The notes below the pieces were generated by a model. It searched no databases and was not told where the DNA came from. It worked only from the letters and a program-made list of their open reading frames with translations. From positions 1,302,001 through 1,366,000 of the forward strand of contig CBDDLR010000001.1 in NCBI GenBank assembly GCA_965230765.1: a stretch of 64,000 bases of DNA, read 5' to 3'. How positions within the stretch are numbered: the first letter of the stretch is position 1; each line of letters starts with the position of its first letter. The DNA comes from Sunxiuqinia sp965230765. GTDB lineage: Bacteria > Bacteroidota > Bacteroidia > Bacteroidales > Prolixibacteraceae. Of the stretch, positions 17,566 to 25,029 are shown in pieces. The translations under genes and the position numbers were made by a program.

Positions 17566-17659
17566 GGTTTTTAGTTGTTTTTTTAAATGATACCAACTGG
17601 GAATCAAGGTTCATAGAATTCATAACATTGATTCCCAGTCGACCTGTTTTCTGCAATTT

Positions 17660-18475
17660 TTATTGATTTTGGATATGTACATCCATTTGTGGGAATGGAA
17701 TGCTTAATCCGGCTTTTGGGAATTCTTTGTAAACTTTTTCCTGAGTATCGAAATGAACAGCCCAATAGTCGGAAGCTTTTACCCAAACACGAACCGTGAT
17801 GTTCACGGAACTATCTGCAAGTTCACCTAAAGCGATAAAAGGTTCAGGATCTTTTTTGATGCGTTCGTCCTTTTCAATCAGCTCTGAAATTAACTTCTTG
17901 GCTTTGTCATAGTCGTCGCCATAGGCAATCCCAAAAGAAAAATCAACACGTCGTGTGGCTTCAGTTGAGTAGTTCACCATTGAACCTGTTGACAAGCCAC
18001 CGTTTGGAATGATGATGGTAACATTATCCGGAGTTTTCAAAATGGTATTGAAAATCTGAATATCTGCAACGGTTCCTGCATGACCCTGTGCATTAATGTA
18101 ATCACCAACCTTGAATGGCTTAAAAATAAGAATCATAACGCCGCCAGCAAAGTTTTGAAGTGTTCCTGACAGTGCCATGCCAACAGCTAAGCCAGCAGCA
18201 CCTAGAATTGCGATGAACGAAGTCATTTCTACTCCCATCATACCAATCACAGAAATGATTAGCATTACTTTTAGCAGCATGCCAACCAGGCTTTTCAAAA
18301 ATCCGCGTAGGGACTGATCCCATTCTCTTTTTTCCATTAAACGAGAGAAGGAACGGGTAATAATTCCAATAATCCATAAACCGACAATCAGGGTAATAAT
18401 GGCAGTAATTAGTGTAATGCCATAAGTCATTGCCAGGTTGGATATCCATGTTGAAAAATTCTCAAGTATTTCCAT
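17660..18475 (-). CDS. mscS: Small-conductance mechanosensitive channel (MscS family)
   Basis: The channel relieves osmotic pressure. The ATG at 18475 (MEILENF) is preferred; the longer form starts with GTG. Three hydrophobic segments lie in the first ~120 residues; the pore-lining TM3 has the Gly/Ala pattern AILGAAGLAVGMALSGTLQNFAGG. The beta domain follows with FKPFKVGDYI and NTILKTPDNVTIIIPNG. The length (271) is close to the E. coli protein. A terminator lies between it and the upstream aroF gene, so it has its own promoter. Confidence 0.92.
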   Translation of the reverse strand: MEILENFSTWISNLAMTYGITLITAIITLIVGLWIIGIITRSFSRLMEKREWDQSLRGFLKSLVGMLLKVMLIISVIGMMGVEMTSFIAILGAAGLAVGMALSGTLQNFAGGVMILIFKPFKVGDYINAQGHAGTVADIQIFNTILKTPDNVTIIIPNGGLSTGSMVNYSTEATRRVDFSFGIAYGDDYDKAKKLISELIEKDERIKKDPEPFIALGELADSSVNITVRVWVKASDYWAVHFDTQEKVYKEFPKAGLSIPFPQMDVHIQNQ

Positions 18476-18540
18476 AGTTATAAATTTTTTGTTACTCCAA
18501 TATAACACAATTCCATTAAACAGGTTTTGATTTTGGGTAT

Positions 18541-18566
18541 AAAAAAAGCATCCCCTAAAGGATGCT
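18541..18566 (-). terminator. Intrinsic terminator of the tyrA-aroF operon
   Basis: A 7-bp stem (agcatcc / ggatgct, loop cctaaa) is followed by seven T residues in the minus direction, about 50 bases past the aroF stop. Confidence 0.8.
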
Positions 18567-18613
18567 TATGTTCATAATAAAAATATACTATTTCTTGGAC
18601 TTTCTTCTAAATA

Positions 18614-19705
18614 CTAATCCTTATCCATTATTTCTGTTTGCATTCGAACTGAATCTTCGTGAATTAATTGGAAAAGAATTTGTACAAATGTTTTATTTAA
18701 GTTCATGTTCTCACCCATTTGTATTCGCTTGTTCATCAACTCGGTCCAGCGGTTAATTTGAAGGGCTGTAACATTGTTATCTTTTTTGTACTGACCAATT
18801 TGCCTAACAATCTCAACCCTCGATGATATTACCTCCATTAATTCAGAATCGAGCGCATCAATTCGGCTTCTCAATAATTCCAGCTGGTTTTCAAACTGTT
18901 TGTTTGGGGAAGAAGCATAGCGGATAACTAATTTGTCCAGAATTTCTGATAGCTCCTGCGGTGTTACTTGCTGATCTTTATCGCTCAATGCGCATGACGG
19001 GTCGCGATGCGATTCAAGCATCAATCCTTCCATTCCCATGTCAAATGCTTTTTGGGAAATCTCGTATAAATACTCTTTATTTCCCGAAATATGGCTGGGG
19101 TCGCAAATAACAGGCAGGTTTGGCAATAATCTTCTCAATTCAATAAATGTTTTCCAATTGGGGTAATTTCTATATTTGGTTTCCCTAAAAGGAGTAAATC
19201 CTCTGTGAATTGCCACCAGGTTTTTGATACCTGCCTGATTGATTCGTTCAAGTGCCCCCATCCAAAGTTGAACGTCTGGATTAACCGGATTTTTTACCAT
19301 AACAGTTGTATCCGTTCCTTTCAAAACATCAGCAATTTCCTGCACAACAAAAGGGCTAGCTGTTGAACGGGCACCAATCCATAAAACATCCAATCCAGCA
19401 TTCAATGCTTCCTCAGTATGCTGTGCATTAGCTACTTCAGTCCCGACTGGTAATCCAGTTTCTTTTTTTACCGTTTGCAACCATTCAAGACCTACAGAGC
19501 CAACCCCTTCAAAACTTCCAGGACGGGTTCTGGGTTTCCACACACCACCCCTGAAAATAAAAACACGAGGATCTTTTGCCAACATTTTGGCTGTTTCTAC
19601 AGCTTGTTCTTCTGATTCTAAACTGCACGGACCAGCTATTAACAAAGGGTTGTCCTGTTGCGGCAACCACGATTTTATTGGCCTAATGTCTAATTCAATT
19701 CCCAT
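18614..19705 (-). CDS. aroF: Bifunctional DAHP synthase/chorismate mutase
   Basis: DAHP synthase joins phosphoenolpyruvate and erythrose 4-phosphate, the first shikimate step, and chorismate mutase makes prephenate. The N-terminal KDO8PS-like synthase has LLIAGPCSLE (21-30), VFIFRGGVWKPRTRPGSF, MVKNPVNPD and DPSHISGNKE. The C-terminal ~90 residues are an AroQ-type mutase (LLRSRIDALDSELMEVISSR ... IGQYKKDNN). The fused mutase is often a sensor of prephenate feedback. It starts one base after tyrA, so the two are one operon, controlled by the leader upstream of tyrA. Confidence 0.95.
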   Translation of the reverse strand: MGIELDIRPIKSWLPQQDNPLLIAGPCSLESEEQAVETAKMLAKDPRVFIFRGGVWKPRTRPGSFEGVGSVGLEWLQTVKKETGLPVGTEVANAQHTEEALNAGLDVLWIGARSTASPFVVQEIADVLKGTDTTVMVKNPVNPDVQLWMGALERINQAGIKNLVAIHRGFTPFRETKYRNYPNWKTFIELRRLLPNLPVICDPSHISGNKEYLYEISQKAFDMGMEGLMLESHRDPSCALSDKDQQVTPQELSEILDKLVIRYASSPNKQFENQLELLRSRIDALDSELMEVISSRVEIVRQIGQYKKDNNVTALQINRWTELMNKRIQMGENMNLNKTFVQILFQLIHEDSVRMQTEIMDKD

Positions 19706-19706
19706 T

Positions 19707-20600
19707 TTATTTTGTATAAAGTTTAACTATTTTCTCTTCGTTTTTAATCAGTGAAGTATGATTACCTCCCAATACTGATCTAATCTTAGTTGCATTATTC
19801 ATTAGCGAGTACATTTTTTCTTCATCATGCTCAATACTGTCTTTGAATTCCTGAAGGTGTTTTATGTAAACTTCCAACGATTCCAAAATATATTCTTTGT
19901 TTTGCTGAAATATTGGACCCCACATAGAAGGAGTACTTTTCGCGAGCCTTACCGTTGAACGAAAACCCCCGCTTGCCAAATCAAAAATGATTGATCGGTC
20001 TTCTTTTGCCTGTACAGCGTTTGCCAGGGCGTATGCTGCTGCGTGTGGAAGATGAGAAATAAAAGCCGTGCTGTGGTCCTGCTCATCGGCTGACATGTAG
20101 GCAATTTTCATTCCCAACGATTGAAGCATCTTTTCAACAAGAGCCAAATGTTGTGGCCCCGTGTCATCATGATCACAAACAATAGCAATCTTTCCTTCAA
20201 ATAATCTTTCTAATGCAGCTGTTGGCCCAGAATTTTCAGTACCGGACATGGGGTGGGCTGGTACGTAGTTTTTTCTCTTTGGATGTTTTGCCACAACATC
20301 AACAATCTCTTGCTTTGTTGATCCCATATCAGTTACTGTAGTGGCTGCCGAAATTAAATCAAGTACCGATGGTAATATCGATTTAATTTTATCAACAGGG
20401 ATAGCTATAATTACTAAATCAGCTTTTTTAATGGCAGGTTCAAAAGGAAGCACCTCATCAACCAGCTGTAGCTTTAAAGCTTGATCTTCATGATCTTTAT
20501 TGCTATCCACTCCAATAAGGTGAGTCGCAAACCCGCTATTTCGTAAGTCTTTTGCTATGGATCCACCGATCAAACCTAATCCGACAATTGTTACATTCAT
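19707..20600 (-). CDS. tyrA: Prephenate dehydrogenase
   Basis: TyrA oxidises prephenate to 4-hydroxyphenylpyruvate for tyrosine synthesis, with NAD(P). The dinucleotide motif GLGLIGGS is at 7-14, TVTDMGSTK at 88-96 and the active-site HPMSGTE at 116-122. FISHLPHAAAYALA and SGGFRSTVRLA follow. The length (297) is normal. It is the first structural gene of the aromatic operon; its ATG lies 27 bases after the T-run of an attenuator. No ACT domain is present, so feedback may rely on the fused chorismate mutase and on the leader. Confidence 0.95.
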   Translation of the reverse strand: MNVTIVGLGLIGGSIAKDLRNSGFATHLIGVDSNKDHEDQALKLQLVDEVLPFEPAIKKADLVIIAIPVDKIKSILPSVLDLISAATTVTDMGSTKQEIVDVVAKHPKRKNYVPAHPMSGTENSGPTAALERLFEGKIAIVCDHDDTGPQHLALVEKMLQSLGMKIAYMSADEQDHSTAFISHLPHAAAYALANAVQAKEDRSIIFDLASGGFRSTVRLAKSTPSMWGPIFQQNKEYILESLEVYIKHLQEFKDSIEHDEEKMYSLMNNATKIRSVLGGNHTSLIKNEEKIVKLYTK

Positions 20601-20626
20601 AATATTTTGAAATCGTAAATTTTTGC

Positions 20627-20654
20627 AAAAAAAAAGTCCCGAATTTTTCGGGAC
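20627..20654 (-). terminator. Attenuator terminator upstream of tyrA
   Basis: An 8-bp perfect stem (ttcgggac / gtcccgaa, loop of 3) is followed by nine T residues in the minus direction. It lies between a leader ORF and tyrA, so it can only be useful if termination is conditional. Its 5' arm (20655-20648) can instead pair with 20706-20699, 7 of 8 positions, with one T-T mismatch. Confidence 0.88.
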
Positions 20655-20689
20655 CTTCTTGTAATATATCTTTTACTTTTAGCAATACA

Positions 20690-20758
20690 CTACTGTTCGG
20701 ACCCGATTGGTGAACCGAAAAAATAAAACCAGTAATAAAAAGAATTGCTAAAAATCAT
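20690..20758 (-). CDS. Aromatic leader peptide of the tyrA-aroF operon
   Basis: A 22-codon ORF begins MIFSNS, continues with FYYWFYFF as codons 7-14 and ends in GSPIGSEQ before TAG. Eight aromatic codons in a row (four Phe, three Tyr, one Trp), plus Phe at codon 3, are far from chance. It begins 24 bases after a TAnnTTTG element and ends 35 bases before the terminator stem, as leader peptides do. Stalling at the aromatic run should cover TTCGG (20719-20715), free 20706-20699 and favour the antiterminator. The peptide itself needs no function. Too short for ordinary gene calling; the identification comes from reading the reverse strand. Confidence 0.85.
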   Translation of the reverse strand: MIFSNSFYYWFYFFGSPIGSEQ

Positions 20759-20781
20759 TGCTGTCACTTATAATATGAAAG

Positions 20782-20809
20782 CAAATATAGAAATATCTTT
20801 TAAAACTAA
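20782..20809 (-). promoter_or_regulatory. Promoter of the aromatic leader
   Basis: TATATTTG (a perfect TAnnTTTG -7 element) lies 23 bases before the leader ATG. A TTA at 20809-20807, where the -33 TTG is expected, is 17 bases upstream. The rest of the gap up to 20908 is A/T-rich with no other gene seen. Confidence 0.65.
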
Positions 20810-20908
20810 AAGAAAGAAGTTGTTTTTTCCTTTTTGTTGAATCATTTAAGTTGCAGAAAATCTGAATGTTAAAAAAAATTGCCTAATAATTATTTAATAT
20901 ACAGATGA

Positions 20909-23386
20909 TTATTTTACAATTTTGCGGGTTAATATTTCGCCGTTATCAAAGCTCAGAATAACTAAATATATGCCTGAAACAAACGAGCGAACATTAATCG
21001 TTTCATTGAAAGACTGCCCATTAATGGCTATGCCTTCCTCATAGATTATAGTTCCTGAACTGCTCAAAATATTGACCTTAACGTAATCAGCTGCATTTTG
21101 GAAGTTAGCAGTAATGTTCAATTCAGATTCAACTGGATTAGGAAACACCTGCACTTCTCCAGGAGAATATTTTAACTCATCACTTGCTGTTGTTTTATCT
21201 TGAATAGAAAGATCATCGATTGCCCAGCCCCAGCCATTGGCGTAAGGATCGGAGAAGATTCGAAAACGGATGAATATTGATTCTCCAACACCGAAAAAAT
21301 CGTTTTCATCTAATCGAAAACTTCGCTGTACATACAGGTTTTTGTTACCTACGGCTGTTGAATTGTTTCCACTGATGGAGCCGTTATATAAATTTAACCA
21401 GGAAGTGTTTTGTCCTGAGTCGTATCCATCTACTAATGATTTCCAATTATCCTCGCCATTTAAAGAACCTTCAACGATTACATAATCCCAAAATTCATCG
21501 TCTCCATAAACTGTGTTTGGATTTCCAGGTTCTACTAAAACCACTTCATTAAAGCGTACTATTCCTCCATTCTTGATGGTAATCGGATATTTTAACATCG
21601 CAGTGAATTCGAAGGTTGTATCGTCTTGATCAGGACTTGGGTAGGGATGAGGACTGTGCAGGGCTCCATTATCAAAACCATTTTCAACCGAAACTACAAA
21701 GTCGTTGGAGATAAAATCACGATTGTTTGATTCGTCAAAGTCTGTGAAGTATTCACTCACAGGATCAAATGTGCCATCAATAAAAATTGTAAAATATTCT
21801 TCCTCCGGAAAGAAAGCCGTGTTTGAGTTGGAGGAACTATCCGTAACTTTTATTCTGTATCTGATTGAGTCTCCATCAACTAAATTTTGAAACTGAAATG
21901 TGCTTTTATAAGTAGTTGCACTATCAACCACCAAGTCAAGATTCTGTACATCCTGATCATTGATGAAATATTCAACCACAGCTTCCTCTATTCCAATATT
22001 TTCATTGATTTCCACAAAAATGTCCGCTGTCAGTTCGCTTTCTAGAATTGAACGTATAGGTGTGTGGGTAATCTCAGGTTTTATCGTATCCGGACCTACG
22101 AAAAAGTCGAACACCCTTTCTGGAGCAATGCCTGGTAAGCGGTAAGTCACCCCATCAATATCAGAAGCTGAAATGTAGTATTTTCTTTCTCCTATGCCAG
22201 AAATCGGAAAATCAAGCTCAAAATGCTGAGTTGTTTCGTTGTATACCATTTGAATGGAATCTGCTTCTTCAAATCCGGTAAGCGTGTAAACCAATTGTAC
22301 CGAGCTTGAATCCAGTTCTTCATCGCTGAAAACCTCTGCAGAAATTGCTATGTCACTATTTGCATCCTCGGTATCACTTATTTCATCATGTTTAATACTG
22401 ATGAATTGCCAGCCCATATCGGCAAAAATACCCATGGTAAAAGGCCCTGGATCATGAATCGCATTACCCGTTTCTGCAAAAGGTGTCATCAAAGCATTTG
22501 GGTCGGACGCTCCATAGGAGAATTCATTCAAATGATAAACACTTGATCCGTCATTGAAAGGATTAGGTGCATAGAGCCTTGGGAAAAGATTGTTCCCCTG
22601 AGCAGCTTTAGCAGTCAAGCTACCCATATATAAAACAGGTCCATCTAGCGCATCCAGTAATTCTTCAGAATGATTGTCGTACTCAGATGTGTCAACTAAC
22701 TGCTTATTGAAACTATCCAAAACAAACTCGTCAAATATCCCCGGAATGTCAAGTTCTCCACCATAGTGACCCAGTCCACCTCCTTCATAAAAGAACCCTG
22801 TAAAACCCAAACCATGCGCAATTTCATGCAAAACGATAGTTACAAAATCATATTTTCCTTCAGGGGTGTCCCCATCTGTTCCAAAGTACCAGTTATCAAA
22901 GTCACTATTAAATTGAGCTATCATATCTGGAATTTCAGAACCGGTAACTTCTTCACCTTCCATTTTTTCAACCAATGCTACTGGGTAGTACCTGTCTTTA
23001 TAATGTGCTGCATCAAAATTCTGAAAATATGCATAAGGGCCACAACTTCCCAAAACACCATCATCAAGACTAGTCCATCTTGCAAGCATGTGAATGGGTA
23101 CAGGGGAATAAATCAGACTTTCCCAGATATCAACTGCATGTTGAAACGCGGTTTTCGCTGAATCAGGAAATCCAACGTAATCAACAACAAATTCAGCTTG
23201 TTTGTCATTTGTTGATTTTAACCGATTTAAAAACTCACTTGGAGGAGGTGTATGATGTTTATGTGAATGTTCTGAAGCATAACAAATGGGTGGTGGGATT
23301 TTTACCCCCTGTTTTTGCCAGTCTTTCTGAGCCAAAACAGAAAATGAAATGCCAACAGCAAACAGTATTAAACAAACCCTCTTCAT
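20909..23386 (-). CDS. T9SS-exported zinc metalloprotease-like protein
   Basis: A signal peptide (cut after VLAQ) starts at the ATG in 23386; a TTG one codon earlier is not needed. The catalytic-type motif HEIAHGLGFTG places zinc ligands at His187 and His191 with Glu188 between. The eleventh motif position is Gly where metzincins have His or Asp, so the third ligand is elsewhere. Three or so Ig-like domains follow (about 340-560), then a jelly-roll-like segment, and the C-terminal ~80 residues (VFPNPVESELNITANF ... GIYLVILSFDNGEILTRKIVK) are a type A T9SS sorting domain. It is probably released or anchored at the surface. Confidence 0.85.
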   Translation of the reverse strand: MKRVCLILFAVGISFSVLAQKDWQKQGVKIPPPICYASEHSHKHHTPPPSEFLNRLKSTNDKQAEFVVDYVGFPDSAKTAFQHAVDIWESLIYSPVPIHMLARWTSLDDGVLGSCGPYAYFQNFDAAHYKDRYYPVALVEKMEGEEVTGSEIPDMIAQFNSDFDNWYFGTDGDTPEGKYDFVTIVLHEIAHGLGFTGFFYEGGGLGHYGGELDIPGIFDEFVLDSFNKQLVDTSEYDNHSEELLDALDGPVLYMGSLTAKAAQGNNLFPRLYAPNPFNDGSSVYHLNEFSYGASDPNALMTPFAETGNAIHDPGPFTMGIFADMGWQFISIKHDEISDTEDANSDIAISAEVFSDEELDSSSVQLVYTLTGFEEADSIQMVYNETTQHFELDFPISGIGERKYYISASDIDGVTYRLPGIAPERVFDFFVGPDTIKPEITHTPIRSILESELTADIFVEINENIGIEEAVVEYFINDQDVQNLDLVVDSATTYKSTFQFQNLVDGDSIRYRIKVTDSSSNSNTAFFPEEEYFTIFIDGTFDPVSEYFTDFDESNNRDFISNDFVVSVENGFDNGALHSPHPYPSPDQDDTTFEFTAMLKYPITIKNGGIVRFNEVVLVEPGNPNTVYGDDEFWDYVIVEGSLNGEDNWKSLVDGYDSGQNTSWLNLYNGSISGNNSTAVGNKNLYVQRSFRLDENDFFGVGESIFIRFRIFSDPYANGWGWAIDDLSIQDKTTASDELKYSPGEVQVFPNPVESELNITANFQNAADYVKVNILSSSGTIIYEEGIAINGQSFNETINVRSFVSGIYLVILSFDNGEILTRKIVK

Positions 23387-23450
23387 CAAATTTCATTTTA
23401 GATAATACACAAAAAGACTATAAATATAGCTTTCTTTTTACTTAATTTGT

Positions 23451-23469
23451 GTTTATAACCTCTATAAAC
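23451..23469. promoter_or_regulatory. 7-bp inverted repeat before the GH32 gene
   Basis: A perfect inverted repeat, gtttata-N5-tataaac, ends nine bases before the GH32 ATG in an 92-base divergent gap shared with the metalloprotease gene. It could be an operator or a weak hairpin over the start region. No protein can be assigned. Confidence 0.35.
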
Positions 23470-23478
23470 AATTGACAG

Positions 23479-24930
23479 ATGCAAAGTTCAGTTAAAGCTC
23501 TGATTTTAACATTTTTTGTTCTCATTTTGGTTTCTGCTAAACCCGACAAAAGGCCTTTTAATGAAGCGTATCGCCCGCAGTTTCATTTTTCACCAGAAAA
23601 AAATTGGTTGCTTGATCCAAGTGGAATCGTATATCTTGATGGAACATATCATATGTTTTTTCAGCTCAATCCTTTTGGTGAAGACATTGAGTTTACTCAA
23701 CTGGGACATGCTACCAGTGAGGATTTGGTACATTGGAAACACTGGCCGGTAGCAATTCAACCTGACGGAAAATCAGATAATAATGAGCGCTGTTCCGTTT
23801 TGTCTGGTTGTGCATTTGTGGACGACAAAAATATCCTTGGGCTGAATGGAGAAACAACTCAAGCGTTAGTTCTTTTTTACAGCAATGACAAGTGCGGGCA
23901 ACGTATTGCCTACACTTTAGACAACGGGAATACCTGGAATAAATATGATCAACACCCTAAGCTTCCAGTTGAAGATGATGAGAAAGTACTTGACCCAAAT
24001 ATATTTTGGCATCAGCCGAGCAGCCAGTACATGATGGTGGTCTCACGAATGCCTGATGGTGAAGAAAGAAAAAAGGGAGCATCAATCTATTCCTCGAAAA
24101 ACCTGATTGACTGGTCGTTTGTCAATCACATCCCTGGATTTTACGATAGTCCTAATTTGATTGAAATACCTGTAAATAGAAGACCTGATGATATCCGCTG
24201 GGTATTAATTGATGGAGATGGTTCTTACCTTATTGGACAATTTGACGGGAAAGATTTTACACCTGAATCTGGCAAGCTGAAAGGTGATTTCGGCAAAAAC
24301 TATTATGCCACCAAAGCCTGGGATGATGCTTCTGAAGGTGGTAGGATTATTCAATTGACAAGCATGCCAGGTGGGGAATTCCCTGAAATGGAGTTTAATG
24401 GACAAATGAACTTCCCTTGCGAGTTGGGTTTGAAAAAATATAAAGAAGGTATTCGCATGGTGAGGACCCCAATTAAAGAAATTGAGACAATCCATGAAAA
24501 AGGGAAACATTTTGAAGAGAAAAACCTTATTCCTGGATTGGAGAATAAAAATTTGCTTAAGGGGATAAAAGGTGATTGTTTTCACCTGATTGGTACATTT
24601 GATTTAAAAACTGTGAACAGTTTTGGGTTTATGATCCGGCACTCAAAAAAGAAAATTGGGACCGAAATCAGGTATGACGCCACGAAAAATATGCTAAACT
24701 GCCTAGGATGTTCTGCTCCACTTCAACCAGAAGATGGGAAAATAAAACTCGAAATATTAGTTGATCGTAGTTCAATTGAGATATTTGCCAATGATGGAAA
24801 AACCGTGATGTCGTGCTGCTTTGCCCCTGAACAAGACATGAAAGATCTTGTTTTATACAACACTGGGGGTGAACTCTATGTCGAGAAACTGGATGTTTAT
24901 CCACTCAAATCTATTTATGCGTATGAATAA
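23479..24930 (+). CDS. Divergent glycoside hydrolase family 32 protein
   Basis: A signal peptide (to about 20) precedes a five-bladed propeller and a C-terminal beta-sandwich (about 345-475), the GH32 (levanase/invertase) layout; the length of 483 fits. The nucleophile motif, usually WMNDPNG, reads WLLDPSG with Asp46 kept. The RDP motif reads LDP (171-173). The acid/base motif, usually ECPD, reads DSPN (223-226), so Asp replaces Glu and Ser replaces Cys. It may act on an unusual fructoside, act weakly, or only bind. No fructan transporter is adjacent, and a terminator follows. Confidence 0.82.
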   Translation: MQSSVKALILTFFVLILVSAKPDKRPFNEAYRPQFHFSPEKNWLLDPSGIVYLDGTYHMFFQLNPFGEDIEFTQLGHATSEDLVHWKHWPVAIQPDGKSDNNERCSVLSGCAFVDDKNILGLNGETTQALVLFYSNDKCGQRIAYTLDNGNTWNKYDQHPKLPVEDDEKVLDPNIFWHQPSSQYMMVVSRMPDGEERKKGASIYSSKNLIDWSFVNHIPGFYDSPNLIEIPVNRRPDDIRWVLIDGDGSYLIGQFDGKDFTPESGKLKGDFGKNYYATKAWDDASEGGRIIQLTSMPGGEFPEMEFNGQMNFPCELGLKKYKEGIRMVRTPIKEIETIHEKGKHFEEKNLIPGLENKNLLKGIKGDCFHLIGTFDLKTVNSFGFMIRHSKKKIGTEIRYDATKNMLNCLGCSAPLQPEDGKIKLEILVDRSSIEIFANDGKTVMSCCFAPEQDMKDLVLYNTGGELYVEKLDVYPLKSIYAYE

Positions 24931-24951
24931 CCACATTTAAACTGAATATTG

Positions 24952-24986
24952 AAGGAGGATGCAAAATAATGCTTTCCTCCTTTTTT
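24952..24986 (+). terminator. Intrinsic terminator after the GH32 gene
   Basis: An 8-bp stem (aaggagga / tcctcctt) with a further internal tgca-type pairing is followed by six T residues, separating the GH32 gene from rnr. Confidence 0.8.
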
Positions 24987-25029
24987 ATTTTTCAGGATTC
25001 AACTAATTTCAGAAAAAAATAAAACCATA

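Noticed and set aside
17566..17607. TTG-initiated longer form of the DUF3078 protein
   Set aside because: It would place 14 polar residues before the signal peptide; the ATG at 17565 gives a normal signal.
22766..23161. 131-residue antisense ORF in the metalloprotease gene
   Set aside because: It covers the conserved catalytic region of the real gene and shows no domain of its own.
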